A stretch of 64,000 nt of DNA from Blakeslea trispora. Lineage: Eukaryota > Mucoromycota > Mucoromycetes > Mucorales > Choanephoraceae. The first letter of the stretch is position 1. The number at the start of each line of letters is the position of its first letter. The stretch lies in assembly GCA_025331445.1 (NCBI GenBank), contig JAIWNE010000122.1:1-64000 (forward strand), written 5' to 3'. Below, piece by piece: positions 1 through 11,005 of this stretch. The notes beneath the pieces are model-generated. The model was given only the letters and a program-made list of their open reading frames with translations. It was not told where the DNA came from and did no database searches. The translations under genes and the position numbers were made by a program.

Positions 1-2930
1 CGCTGTACAGTGGACACCCGGGTTGGACTGGGCCGTCCACGTCGCTGTTAAATTTCCAACTTTTGATTTTGACTATGAAAGTTGCTGTTTTTTTTGGCAA
101 AATGTAGATGTATTTTTAGACTTCCAAAACTTTTTACAAAATTAAATTTGGATGTATATTCATAAAGTTATTACCATTTACATTTCTTCTATCATTTCAC
201 TGCTTAAAAAAATTTCGCTCTTTGAATTTTTTGGCAGTGATTTTTTCTCTGCTTAAGATTTTGAAGCAACTGATTTTCTTAACGCTGAGGAGTTTAAATG
301 ACTTGTCATTTTTCTTTAAAAAATACAAAGACCTGAAAAATCACGCTAAAAAAATTGGAAAATACTTTCGGAAACGAGAAATTTAAAATTGAGAATGAGA
401 CTCACAAAATAATTGGGAAAATCTTTTAAAAATGGGAAATAAAAAACTTAAAGCAGTGAAAAAAAGAGACACTCAAAAATTAAATGCCAAAAAAAACTTG
501 AAGAAAACAAGACACTGAAATAAAGGCATCTAAAGCAGAAGACACTGAGATAAACACATTGAAATAAACGCACTAAGATAAACATACTTGAATAAAACCT
601 TTGAAGAAAAGACAACTTGTAATAATTAAAAGCAAAAAAAAAAGAGTTTGTGAAGAACATGCAAACTCATCTCGGTCTCATCTCCCAAGTTACCCAGTAG
701 TGCGTTCAAGGTAAGCCTGCACTTTAAATCCTCTTTTCTTCTGTTCCATTTCTGCAAGCTTAACAGGTCAGAATATAAGAAGTAAGAACTTGCAATAGTT
801 CATTTACATCTTATGTCTCTTGTATATGCTCATTTTATACTAAAATCCACGTTCTTTCTTTTAATGTACTGAGACAAAAATAAATAGAGGGTTGATCCAT
901 AAAATAACTCGTAAGCAGTCGTTGTTTATTGCGAAAAAGTGTATTCCATTCATAAAAAAGAGCTTCTCGTTCATAAAGTAGTCCACTTCTTTTCAAAACC
1001 AAAAAGAAAAAGGACATAGTTGATTCCCAACACGGCAATGTAACTTACCTTTTACTTGGCATGTATGATGAGGATCAAGCTTAATACTGAAGAAGAAAAA
1101 AGTAGCAGTCTGGTATTTTTTTTTTTTTAGATTGAAGTCAACTTGCAGCTTAAAAGCTTTCCTGACTGTTCTCTTTTCGTTGTACTTCCAAACCAGAGTC
1201 CACGCTTGGAATGTCTGTGTTCAATATACTGCATTGCTGAAATGACATAAGCTCGCTAAGTCTCATCTGCTTTTAGCAGATAAATAAAGTATGAGTTGAG
1301 GCTACTTGTAATAAAAAAAATAAATAAATTCAAGAGAGAAAAAAAAGTGTGTATGATTTTGGCTGAGATTGAATAGAGCTATTTTCTTTATTTTTTATTT
1401 TTTAAAGTGTACTCATACGTGCCCATGTCGACAGGTCTAATGTCGTTTTTTCGACACAAAAAAAAGAAAAGAGGTGTCTGTTTGTAGCTATATCAAAGGG
1501 ACATATTACTGGATGCTTATAATGCACTGAAGCGCTCTCTTAGTCGCTTTTCATAGATTTTTTAACGTTAAGTAAAGTCAGGATATTTTATTCTTGTGTC
1601 GGTGATTCAATAATAAAATCTGTCAGTGTGATATTTTTCTCTCTCTCTTTTTTTTTGTTATTGACAAGACCCAAATAGGAAGCTGTCAATAAGTTGAAAT
1701 TTTTTTTTTCCTTTCTTTTCCTTTTTCTCTCTTTTTTATCACTTTTTTGTTAAAGTATACAGGTAAGTTTTTTCTTTTTTTTTCTTCGGTCAAGCCACTA
1801 ATAATCTACTTCCATTTACTTAGTCCTTGTCTTTAATTGATATGTGTTTACTTTGTTGTATAATTGAGGTAATTATTCATAAGCATCTATATTGTAATTC
1901 TTTTTATTCACGTAATTCTTTCGTTTAGAGCCTAGTTGTGCTTAATAATGATATTATTACAAGGACCCTGTTGATGGCTTTCTTAAACGTAAGTAAGATA
2001 TCAGAATCTATGATTTCAGTATAACTTATTGCTTTCTTTTTAGGCTTTCAAATGCTGGTATGCTCCTTTGACACGGTAAATTGCCTTTCGTATTGCCTTT
2101 AACCATGGCTTGTCTGTAAGTACATTTGTCATTTCTTTTTGTGCTATTTCGCTTTTAACTAATGATGGTGTTGTTTTAGTTCAAATCCGGTTGTTCCTTG
2201 TTTGGTTTGCTTTCTGCCTTTTGGATGTAAGATTGCTGTCTCTCTCCATCTGCTTTTATGGTCTATCTGTTGCGTTTGTGTCTCATTCGAATTGCTCTTG
2301 TCTGTACTCTGATCGCTCTTGTCATCGCTTTTTCTCGAAGCAATTTGCCATTTCTATCGGTTTTTTTCTGGTCATATTCTCTACATCTACCGATTATTGC
2401 TTTTTTTTATTTGCCTAATCCCCTAGTATTTTCCCCCATAAATAGCCATTATTTTCTATCAAAAAAAAAGTTTTTTTCTATAATAAAAGCCACTTTTTTA
2501 AGCCTCTAATCCTCTATATTTACTGTAAACAGTCCAATTGTAAAGAAGTATATTTGTGTAAAGAAGTCCATATCATCCAATTAGAAATGTCAATTTCAAT
2601 AAAATAGCAAATGTAAAGCCAATTAAACAAAGAATTTTGAGTATATTTATAAAAATGGCCAATTGAATAAAGATTCTTCGAAAAAGATATCCAATCACAA
2701 AGCTAAAGTAAATAAGACGGACGTCTTGTATGATCCACTGGGGACATGGCAAGCATTTCATCTGTCCAGTCCACAGCAGTGATCGTCGGGTCCCAACTAA
2801 CAGTGGACCTGCAGTGGACTTGCAGTGGGACTTTACGATCACTTTTGTGCAGCGGACGCCGAATTGCTGTACAAATAACCGACGTCCACCGCTAAATTTG
2901 GCAGCAGTGGACGTCCTTTTGGGTGTAGTG
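1..2930 (+). mobile_element. CACTA-ended non-autonomous element A (left end outside window)
   Basis: The right end reads GGTGTAGTG at 2922-2930, the inverse of the CACTACACC that opens elements B and C. Bases from about 58 onward match B (from about 4080) in the same orientation and C (to about 17540) inverted, so A lacks only its extreme left end. CACTA (EnSpm/CMC) elements start CACTR and make 3 bp duplications; the right flank here is AAG and the left flank cannot be seen. The ends are rich in GTGGAC/GTCCAC repeats (8-40 and 2745-2915). No long open frame is present. The core at 1824-2079 has intron-like signals similar to those in B. Class assignment comes from the ends, since no transposase is encoded. 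Confidence 0.7.
1824..2079 (+). CDS. Possible spliced mini-gene in element A
   Basis: Three candidate exons (1824-1868, 1929-1988, 2044-2079) lie between good splice signals: an acceptor TTAG before 1824, donor GTAATT at 1869, acceptor TTTAG before 1929, donor GTAAGT at 1989 and acceptor TTTTAG before 2044. Their lengths (45, 60 and 36 nt) keep one frame open to a TAA at 2077-2079. The first two exons match in length and position those of element B (46 and 61 nt), though the peptide is poorly conserved. The upstream exons and start codon were not found. In copy C the first exon carries a one-base insertion that breaks the frame. It could be a non-coding transcript or chance. I do not recognise the product. 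Confidence 0.2.
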
Positions 2931-3984
2931 AAGGTGTCAAGATGCTTGGTATTGTTGGTATGATTATGAGAAGGTGTAGAAGTTGATCTGTTGTTATGAT
3001 GAAGAGTAGCTGTCTTTTGGTGCAAGTCTGGATTGTGTTACTTTGGTTGATAAAGTAATAGCTAGCTACAGTTGTCGCTGTTCGAAGTGCTCAAGTTGAT
3101 ATCGGTGTTCTGATCTCTCTCTCCTTTGTCTATGATTGTTATATACTCTACATTTTGTTGTCTTTGAATTGGTAACACACTCTGTCATTGTTTTCGTTCC
3201 GTACTTCCTGGTTGTCCTGATTGTACTCTGTTTCTTATTTTTTTTGTTGTTTATCTTTATTTTATTTTATTCTGTATTTTATTTTTTTGTATGTTCTCTA
3301 CTTTTTTTCTTTACTTTCTTTGTTATCTTTAGCTCTGTTGATTATTGTACTATCTATATTGGTGTTCCTGATGTTCTGTGGCTATTTTTGTTATTTGAAG
3401 TTGGTGTCACTACTAGGTTAATTAGTATCTATTGTTCTCTGATTTACTGGTGTTACTCTCTTTTTTTGGTCTGATCTGTTGTCAAGAAATTAATTTATGC
3501 TTTGAAGTGGCGACCTATTATTTCTGTTATTATGCCAATTGACAGCTTAGTCTCTATACTTTGGTTACTTCTGTTCACGTTGTCTCTTACTTTGGAAATG
3601 CTCTCAAGAAAGTCTGTTAGATCGATGGATCTATTGTTGAAATCACTATTGGAATTTATTTTATTGGTGTTTTGTAGAAATTATTGGATTGACTAAGTAA
3701 TTAGTCTGTCTCTTTAAATAGAGTGCTTCGTGCCTCAATTATTAGGATTTATCTTTCATAGATATAACTTTTTCCCAAGTTTTAAAATATACTTACTGTT
3801 ACCTACTACCTTTAAGTTCTGTCTTTAAAGCGTACAAGTGCCTATTGTCTCTATATTTTCTTATTGTTCTCCCTGTTGTAATTGATAGTCTTTACAGTCT
3901 TCTATCTCCCTTTGTATTTCTTTTTGTTGTTTCACTTGTTCGAATCAAAGGTAAACATACAGGAGGATAATAAAGTTGTCATTT
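2931..3984 (+). repeat. About 1 kb LTR-like repeat, left copy of an inverted pair
   Basis: This stretch is repeated in inverted orientation at 13593-14611. For example, the TTCGAATCAAAGGTAAACAT stretch near 3937-3958 and the palindromic TTAC/GTAAT stretch near 3040-3060 have inverted counterparts there. It has no convincing gene; its open frames are F/L/V-rich products of T-rich DNA. A TATA-like TTTAAATAGAG at 3713-3723 leads into GTGCTTCGTGCCTC, which suggests an old LTR with U3/R signals. I could not define TG...CA ends, so 'LTR-like' is an inference. Confidence 0.6.
3713..3737 (+). promoter_or_regulatory. TATA-like LTR promoter candidate
   Basis: TTTAAATA is followed directly by GAGTGCTTCGTGCCTC. 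The inverted copy at 13805-13829 reads TATAAATAGAG then the same GTGCTTCGTGCCTC, a canonical TATA box. Related strings occur at about 27571-27584 (GTGTTTCGTGCCTC) and about 52459-52469 (GTGATTCGTG). Conservation in otherwise diverged DNA suggests a core promoter or start-site motif of an LTR family. This is inference from sequence only. Confidence 0.35.
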
Positions 3985-4028
3985 TGATACGTTTGCGGTG
4001 CTTTTGTGTGAAATTGTGTAGCTATAAA
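3985..4028 (-). repeat. 3' LTR of Ty3/gypsy 1, distal fragment
   Basis: TGATACGTTTGCGGTGC starts this fragment and matches the start of the intact LTR at 13163. The copy breaks off after GTGTAGCTATAAA, where element B begins, and resumes at 7036. Confidence 0.9.
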
Positions 4029-7000
4029 CACTACACCTAATCCGTGTCGGACACGTGCGGCTAACATGGGCATATTTTTTCAACTTTTGATTTTGACTAT
4101 GAAAGTTGCTGTTTTTTTTGGCAGAAATGTAGATGTATCTTCTAGCCTTCCAAAACTTTTTACAAAATTAAATTTGGATGTATATTCATAAAGTTATTAC
4201 CATTTACATTTCTTCTATCATTTCACTGCTTAAAAAATTTCGCTCTTTGAATTTTTTGGCAGTGATTTTTTCTCTGCTTAAGATTTTGAAGCAACTTGAT
4301 TTTCTTAACGCTGAGGAGTTTAAATTGACTTGTCATTTTTCTTTAAAAAATACAAAGACCTGAAAAATCACCGCTAAAAAAATTGGAAAATACTTTCGGA
4401 AACGAGAAATTTAAAAATTGAGAATGAGGCTCACAAAATAATTGGGAAAATCTTTTAAAAATGGGAAATAAAAAACTTAAAGCACTGAAAAAAAAGAGAC
4501 ACTCAAAAAAAAAAGAGACTCTTAAAAAAAAAGATACTTGAAAAAATACATAAAAAAAAGAGGTTGAAAAAAAAAGAGACACTTAAAAAAATACTTAAAC
4601 GATTGCTTAAAGATGGGTAGTTTGAAAAGCCAAAAGCTGTCAAAATAAAGACGTAAGCAACATACAAACATAATTTAATCCTTATACTAGATCTTGTCAA
4701 AGCTACTCGTATAAAAGGTTTATTTTTGAAATACAGTACAAAGACGCTAATCCCTTTTATATTTGATAGATAAGGTAAAGCCAGAGTCATTATCACACAC
4801 CATTCTATGCTAACAGCCCTTTTTACCGTATTTCATTCCCTTATACTCGTTTCTATACATATCATCCAGAATAACATTGCCACATATAGAAATAAAGTAA
4901 TAACTTGACAAGATGTTGTCTTTTTTTTATTGCTTAAATACAATTCTTCAACCAAATATCCAAGATCACTGTTGGTGATGCAGTCCATTCCAATAAAGAG
5001 CCGTTTACAATCTAAACCAAAAGTATTACTTACCTCTTGTAAAGTGTTCAACAGTAGATTTCAATAACTGTGTACTGACAATAACTAAAACTTGGGTGTA
5101 GAAAAACAGTGATGCTGAAATGAGAGGATCTTACACGTTTGCTGGCGATAGCTCTTTTTTTTTGTAGACACAGTCAAAGTCATTCTAGTTTTGTTTACGT
5201 GTTTTTTGCTCTAAACTTCTAAAGTCTTGTAAGATTGTTGATTGCGCACTTGCATCGCGTTGCTTTGTTGTGATGACGGGAGTTTGTTGAGGCTCATCAA
5301 CTTGGTTAGAAATATACAAGTAGTGAGTAAAAGTTCATTTAGTACTAAAAAAAATAAAATAGAAGGAAAAAGAAAAAACTGACTGGGAAAAAAATACCTC
5401 AGAAAAACTTTTTTTCTTTAAAAAAAAAGGGCTCATTTAATGCTAACATTGTCTATTTTAAATGATTTGCTATGGCAATCCAAGTAAACCATCTTGACTA
5501 TCTGTTAAGCTGAATTACACGCTCTATGAATATCGACACTACTAAGCTGATTAGCAAAGTCTCATGTAAAGTACAATGTTAACAGATATTCTTTGTGTTA
5601 CTGATGAGAGAAAAAAAAAATCATCTATCTTCAGTCTCTGTTCATCTAATTTTCTACGGATCGTATTTTTACAGATCTTATTTTGTTTTCAATTCATTTT
5701 TTATCACGAAAATAGAAATTTGTCAATATATCATTTTATTTAGACATACTTTTTCCTTTTTTTTATTCTTTTCTCTTCCATTTCTTTTGCTTTTTTTATA
5801 TTTTGAAATAAAACATGTAAGTACTTTCCCATACCCAAGCAACAGTTTATTGAATACTATTCTCCATGTAGGCATGTTATCTTTAGAGCTTATGAAGACT
5901 GATACATAATTTAAGGTACAAGTTGACAAACAAGTATATTGCTGTTTACTTACCATCTTTTTTTTTCTTAGGATTAGTCACGTAGTTTTGTCTTTTCTCG
6001 AGAAATTTGGTATAAAAGTAAGTACAGCCATTGAATATGACTCAGTACCTCTCTAACTGTTCTATTTAGTTACCTCAGACACTCGTAATTGTATCTGGCT
6101 ATAACTTGAGGTTCTATGATGCTTTAGTATGTAAGTAAATGATTAAATTATCTCATTTCGGTTTAACTTATTCAGTTTTTCTAGTTTCTTTTCTGTTGTT
6201 GAGCTTCTATCGTTTTAGCGCATCACCCTTTACTTTCCGGATGGTTTATGAGCCTTTCAAAGTAAGTAAATGACATTATTTTCTGCTTGCTTTATAACTA
6301 ACTGTTTTAGCATTTCAATAGTCATTTCGTTAGTTTTTTTCTGATTTTTAAATGCTTGAAATACAAGAAATTGTTGCCATTTCGTGATAACTGATTTTGC
6401 TTTTCTGCCTGTTATTTTGCGTGCCTTTCGTCTGCTTTTTGGCTGTTTTTTTGGCCTACTATTTCGCCTACCATTTTAGCTGGATTTCTGCCTGGTCATT
6501 CTACCTGGATTCCTATAGAACCCCTAATATTTTCCCCCTGTATAAGCTATTATTTTCAGCCAATATATACCATTTTTTATAATAAAAAGCACTATTTTTA
6601 GACCTATAATCCTTTATATTTGATCTATATAACCCAATCATAAAGGAGTGTATTGACGTAAAGAAGTCCATTTTGTCCAATTAAGTGCATACATTCAATA
6701 AAGATACCGAGTATGAAGCCAATTAAAACGAATTACTGATTGTATATTTTGATAAAGAAGCCAATTGAATGAGGATGTCATGAGTAAACAATCCAATCAG
6801 GTCATTTTAATGGAAGCGAAAGACAAAGAGGTTCACTCAAATTCTGATGCGAAAACACAAGACGTTGCTCCGCCCTGTCTTCCAATGCGTTGACACATGA
6901 CGGTGTTTCGCTATGTCGTCTCAATGCGAAAACACATGACGCCCTACGCTTTGCGCACGTCATGCCTGGAACGTGCGTTACAGTCAAGTTATCCGCAGAA

Positions 7001-7035
7001 ATTGACGTGCGCGCGACGACCCTTTATGTGTAGTG
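4029..7035 (+). mobile_element. CACTA-ended non-autonomous element B, nested in an LTR
   Basis: The element begins CACTACACC at 4029 and ends GTGTAGTG at 7035 (3007 bp). Both sides are pieces of the LTR seen intact at 13163-13592, so the ends are set by comparison. The intact site reads CTGATAATATG; flanks are ATAAA on the left and ATATG on the right, consistent with a 3 bp ATA duplication that lost one T. The core (4080-6700) is a diverged copy of the A and C cores. The right subterminal part (6800-7020) repeats GCGAAAACACA(T)GACG-like units not found in A or C. No transposase is encoded, so it presumably relied on one supplied in trans. Confidence 0.85.
5972..6344 (+). CDS. Candidate multi-exon gene in element B (3' part)
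   Basis: Four candidate exons (5972-6017, 6070-6130, 6219-6261, 6311-6344) are separated by three introns. Each intron starts GTAAGTA and ends TTTAG, and the last has a TAACTAAC branch-like site 10-16 bp before its acceptor. Joined, they keep one frame open for about 60 codons to a TGA at 6342-6344, although intron lengths and exon phases vary. That is better than expected by chance in AT-rich DNA. The peptide is hydrophobic and aromatic with no domain I recognise. Upstream exons and the start were not resolved; a donor at 5817 suggests more. A degenerate non-coding transcript remains possible. Confidence 0.35.
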
Positions 7036-7421
7036 ATATGTTGTAAAGTGCTCAATAGCCGAGATAGGTACTGTTGACGATACAATTGTTGACTGATAAG
7101 TTATATAATAAGGTAGTTGATTCTAGTTCTGATTCAATTCCATTTCCTGTTCTATTCAATTCCTTTTCTGATCTGTTCAGTTCTCAATTCAATTAGGTGC
7201 AAATCTTCGATTTAGAATGTATAACTGTCAATATTATATATAATGTCAATTAACGATTAAAAGCTTATTTATTTCAATTTTTCTATTTCTTCTACATTTA
7301 TAATTTTTCTAAGTCAATTCTTATATAATTATTTGGGGTGACGTCGACGCCCGGTTACGTTCCGGTGAATGTCCGGCTCGGAATGCTACTGACGTAATTT
7401 ATATAACCACGCCGCGTATCA
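7036..7421 (-). repeat. 3' LTR of Ty3/gypsy 1, main fragment
   Basis: It is nearly identical to 13206-13592 of the intact LTR and ends CGTATCA at 7421. Together with 3985-4028 it makes one LTR of about 430 bp. Confidence 0.92.
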
Positions 7422-7433
7422 TGCTTCCCTTCC
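7422..7433 (-). other. Polypurine tract of Ty3/gypsy 1
   Basis: On the minus strand GGAAGGGAAGCA sits directly against the 3' LTR, the place of the plus-strand primer in LTR retroelements. Confidence 0.8.
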
Positions 7434-7459
7434 AAATTGCGTCAGTTTCTTCTTTCTAG

Positions 7460-8576
7460 TCAGCTTTGAAATACTTGTTCATTTCTTTTTTGTTGTACAT
7501 CTGGGATCATACTTTTTCGACTTGTGAATGGGATCAATGCGTCTCCATTAACGGCACCTTCTAGACGTCTAGCATTTGGACCTGTCAAGTGATATGTACC
7601 AGAGTTGTTCACTTTTACTATAGTCATAGGACCTATCCAACGATTTGCAAACTTGTTTTCTTTGTAGAAATCTTTCATGAGTACTTGCTCACCTAGCTTG
7701 TAGATTCTTGAATGATGGACTGTTCGATCATACAATTCCTTTTGTTTTTTCTTCTTTTCTCGGATATTTTCTTAGCTTTAAGTCTTAACTTCTTCATTGT
7801 ATCTTCAATTTCCACGATTCTTTTTGCAACATCATCTTCCATTTCACCTTCAACGAAATCGTAACGAGGAGCAGACCACAACAAGGGAGTTTGTGTTTCG
7901 TATCCATACAACAGCTTTCCAGGAGTTAGACCAGTAGTGTCGTTTCTCATACTCCTGATACACATGAGAGCAGTAGGAATCATGGTAACCCAATTCTTGA
8001 GTTTACCTTGGTCTCTTGTCAATTTTGCAATTACTTGGACTAGTGTTTGGTTCATCCTTTCGCACATTCCATTTGTCTGAGGTCTAAAGCTGGTTGTAGT
8101 TATGTGTCTACATCCAATTCTTTTCAAAAAGTGCTTGACGTAGGTGGCTAAGAAATTAGATCCTCGATCTGTCAATATGAATCTCGGTACGCCATATTGT
8201 TGAACTACATGGTTGTAAAGAAATTCTACTGTGGTCTTTTCATTGACTTCCTTGACTGCTTGAGCTATCGGCCACCTGGTTAGATAATCAACTGCAACTA
8301 AAATGTACTTGTTTCCCCCTTCAGATTCAATCACTGGTCCTACGGCATCACACCCTATCATAAAAAACGGATGTCTTGCTACTTAAATGGTTGAGCAAAT
8401 ACATTCTTTTGGCTGGCGGCTTTCTTCTATATTGACATGTTTCACATTCGCTGACAATCTTCTTCACTTGTTCGAATAACTTGTTAGAATGGTACTAGCT
8501 TGATTTTGTACCAAGTATTGTTTATCCCGAAATGACCTTCTTGATGGATCTTCTTGATTACTTGGTCTATGTTTCC
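7460..8576 (-). pseudogene. Integrase region of Ty3/gypsy 1 (frameshifted)
   Basis: The catalytic core (8361-7693 frame) shows the three acidic residues of a retroviral-type DDE integrase: Asp in GCDAVGP, Asp in ILTDRGSN and Glu in NGMCERMNQ. Upstream in other frames lies CETCQYRRKPP, the second half of the HHCC zinc-binding domain. Downstream (7735-7460) a shifted frame carries NKFANRWIGPM and GTYHL, the GPY/F domain of Ty3-type integrases. The enzyme would insert cDNA into the genome. At least two frameshifts (near 8365 and 7700) break the protein. The T-rich stretch 8760-9245 lies between it and RNase H. Confidence 0.85.
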
Positions 8577-8759
8577 TTAATGCAGAACTTCTAATGAAAT
8601 TGGGGACTTGTCTGTTTCTTTTGTATAAAGTCTGCGGTTGAATACTGTGTATTGACTGGCCATCTTGTCGAGTTTTATCTTGAAATCTTCAGAGCAATCC
8701 AATGGATATTTCTTTTCTTGTAGTAATTGACTGATTACGATATATGTAGCGTATTCCAT
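8577..8759 (-). pseudogene. Pol fragment just upstream of the integrase zinc domain
   Basis: A 60-codon frame continues the polyprotein between RNase H and integrase. Its YTVFNRRLYTK segment resembles the start of gypsy integrase N-terminal regions ('...RLYRK'). The following frames (8576-8365) carry the degenerate HHCC motif. It is separated from RNase H by T-rich repeats, so the polyprotein is interrupted here. It is assigned by position and weak motif similarity. Confidence 0.5.
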
Positions 8760-8939
8760 TGATGTTTCTTGTAATTGTATATGTTTCTATGTGGTTGATA
8801 TTTGAGTTTGGTTCTTTTGAATGATATATAAGTGTGTGTATTTCAATATATATATATTTTTTTATCTTTTCCCTTTTTTTTTGTAAGTGATTTTCTTTTT
8901 TTGATTGATTGCCGTCCCTTCCCTCCCGTTCTAATCCTA

Positions 8940-9245
8940 TGATATAATAATTTTTTTTTGCATATCTTTTACAGTCTTTTTCTCTCTTTTTTTTTTATCT
9001 TTTATAGCCTTTTTCTCTCTTTTTTTTTTTCTTTTATAACCTTTTTCTTTTTTTTGTATATCTTTTACAGTCTTTTTCTCCTTTTTTTTGTATATCTTTT
9101 TCTTTTGTTTTTCAACTACCCTCCCTACCATCCTATAAATGTCTATATTTGTGTAATTTTTTGTTTGTTTTCCCTTTTTTTTTGTCCTTTTAATCTTTTT
9201 CTCTTTTTTTTGTTCTTTTGTCCTTTTTCCTTATTTTTTTTGTTT
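8940..9245 (+). repeat. T-rich imperfect tandem repeat
   Basis: About four imperfect units of roughly 36 bp (8962-9105), built from TATCTTTTACAGTC followed by C/T runs, then more T-rich DNA to 9245. The frames over it translate to F/L- or K-rich low complexity and are not genes. It separates RNase H from integrase in retrotransposon 1. Confidence 0.75.
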
Positions 9246-10979
9246 TTAATCTTTGAAATCTAGTCGCGACAATGCGTCGGCTGGTTTTTCTGCTCCTCTT
9301 TTGTACTCTACTATATAGTTGTATCCCATAAGACAAGCTTTCCATCTTTGCAACTTGGGGCTGGGCTTATCGTTGTTGAGAATATATTGGAGTGCAGCAT
9401 GATCACAACGGATGATAAAGTGAACTTTGTTCGTCAAATAATACCTGTATCTGTTCACAGCCCAAATAATGCACAACGCTTCCAAATGAGAGACGGTATA
9501 GTTAAGTTGTGTGTTGTTGAGCGCCTTAGATCCATAGCTGATTATAGTTTCGCCTTCTGCACTACCTGTTGATGATTGGGATAAGATGGCACCTAGTCCT
9601 TTGCAACTTGCATCAGTCGTGATGATCTTGATATGTTCTCTGATAGGATATGATAGTATTGGCGGTGATATTAAGGTACTCATAAGGAAGTTGAAAGCAT
9701 CTTGTTGCTCTTGTGTCCATTCGAACTTGACGTTTTTCTTGATCAATCTTAACAACGGCTCACTTCTTCCTGCATAGTCTTCTATAAATCTTCTAAAGTA
9801 CCCAGTCATACCTAACAAGGTTCTCACCTCATCAATGTTCTTCGGTTCTTTCAACTTGAGGATTTTCTTGATATTGTCTTCAGCTGGTCTTAATCCTTCT
9901 CCAACTTCATGACCCAGATACACTACTCTTTCTTCATCAGATGACACTTCTCCAGTCGAAGTCTCAAATTCCATTTTCTACAAGCCTGAAATATCAGCTC
10001 CAAGTGTTCTTTGTAACTCTCTTCATCTTTTGAGTAAACGATCACATCATCGATGAAGACATAAAGGAATCTCCCAATGTACTCTTGTAGCATATTTGTC
10101 ATTGCTTTCTGATAAGTGGATGGAGCGCCAGTTAAGCCAAAGGGCATCACATTGAATTCGTAGCATCCAAATTAGATAAAAGCCGGTTTTGTGTACACTG
10201 TTAGGGTGCATTTCAATTTGCCAAAGTCCTTGTGCAGCATCGAGTGTCGAGAAAATGGTAGCACCTCCCAACGAATCAAGAACTTCTTCTATGTGAGGGA
10301 TGGGATAAGATTGTTTTTCTGTTACCTTATTCAACTGTGTGTAGTTGACTACTAATCTAAATTTTCCGTTCTTCTTGGGAACGAAAAAGATAGGTGCGCT
10401 ATACTGTTCGTATCTGCTTGGTTTGATGATGTTCAACTTCAACAAGTTATCTAGTTCTTCTTTTAAACTTTCTTCTTCGTCCAAGGTGAGTCGATATGGT
10501 TTAGATTTGATTGGATGATCGGAAGTCGTTCTTATTTCATGGTAAACACCCTTCACCACTCCTGGACCATTGAATTCAACGAAGCAATCTCTATACTTAT
10601 CTACTAATTGTGTTATTTCTTCAGGTTGATTCGGATCTTGGTCGATTTCTTCTTTCAAAAACTCCTTTTGTGATACTACGTCCTCTTGATAGTTATTGAC
10701 TTGGATTGGTATTTGATCGAGAGTTGAGGATTCTACTTCTGCATTATATATATTCACTGAAAGAATAGAAGATGGGTTTTGAGAGTCGTTGTCTTGAATA
10801 CATTGGACTTCAACAGTGTCAGTTCCATTCTTAGTTGGGATCACTACAATATTGCCTCTATTTGTAATTCGAATATCGTGCTGCTTGATCCAAGGACGTC
10901 CCAGTAGGCAGACATCTTTATCAGTTTGGCTTGTATCTATACAAAAATGTTCTCTTCGAAGTTTCCCACCTATTCTCAC
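9246..10979 (-). pseudogene. Reverse transcriptase-RNase H of Ty3/gypsy 1 (frameshifted)
   Basis: Three overlapping minus frames make one RT-RNase H. The first (10979-10047) starts in the protease C-terminal part and has RT motifs KNGKFRLVVNYTQLN and FSTLDAAQGLWQIE. The next (10150-9923) has MPFGLTGAPSTYQ and the catalytic YVFIDDVIVYSK. The last (9974-9246) has LGHEVGEGLRPAE, the connection region, and RNase H motifs TTDASCKGLGAIL and DHAAL, ending ADALSRLDF. Catalytic residues remain, but shifts near 10160 and 9970 would stop a full polyprotein. Function is cDNA synthesis and RNA removal in the virus-like particle. Confidence 0.9.
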
Positions 10980-11005
10980 ATCGACATTAGTAGCTACTTT
11001 ACAGT

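Noticed and set aside
448..1038. Minus-strand ORFs rich in F, L, S in element A
   Set aside because: They come from A/T homopolymer-rich DNA, and copy C does not keep the same frames.
2110..2509. Two plus-strand ORFs in element A (hydrophobic)
   Set aside because: They follow a GTAAGT donor and lie in a region that looks intronic or 3' UTR; the similar frame in C reflects near-identical DNA, not selection.
3136..3474. 112-codon hydrophobic ORF resembling a membrane protein
   Set aside because: Composition is explained by T-rich LTR-like DNA and no such frame is kept in the inverted copy.
4343..4796. Overlapping F/S-rich minus ORFs
   Set aside because: Low-complexity translation of A-rich repeats.
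8937..9263. K-rich and F-rich ORFs on both strands
   Set aside because: Both are translations of a T-rich tandem repeat.
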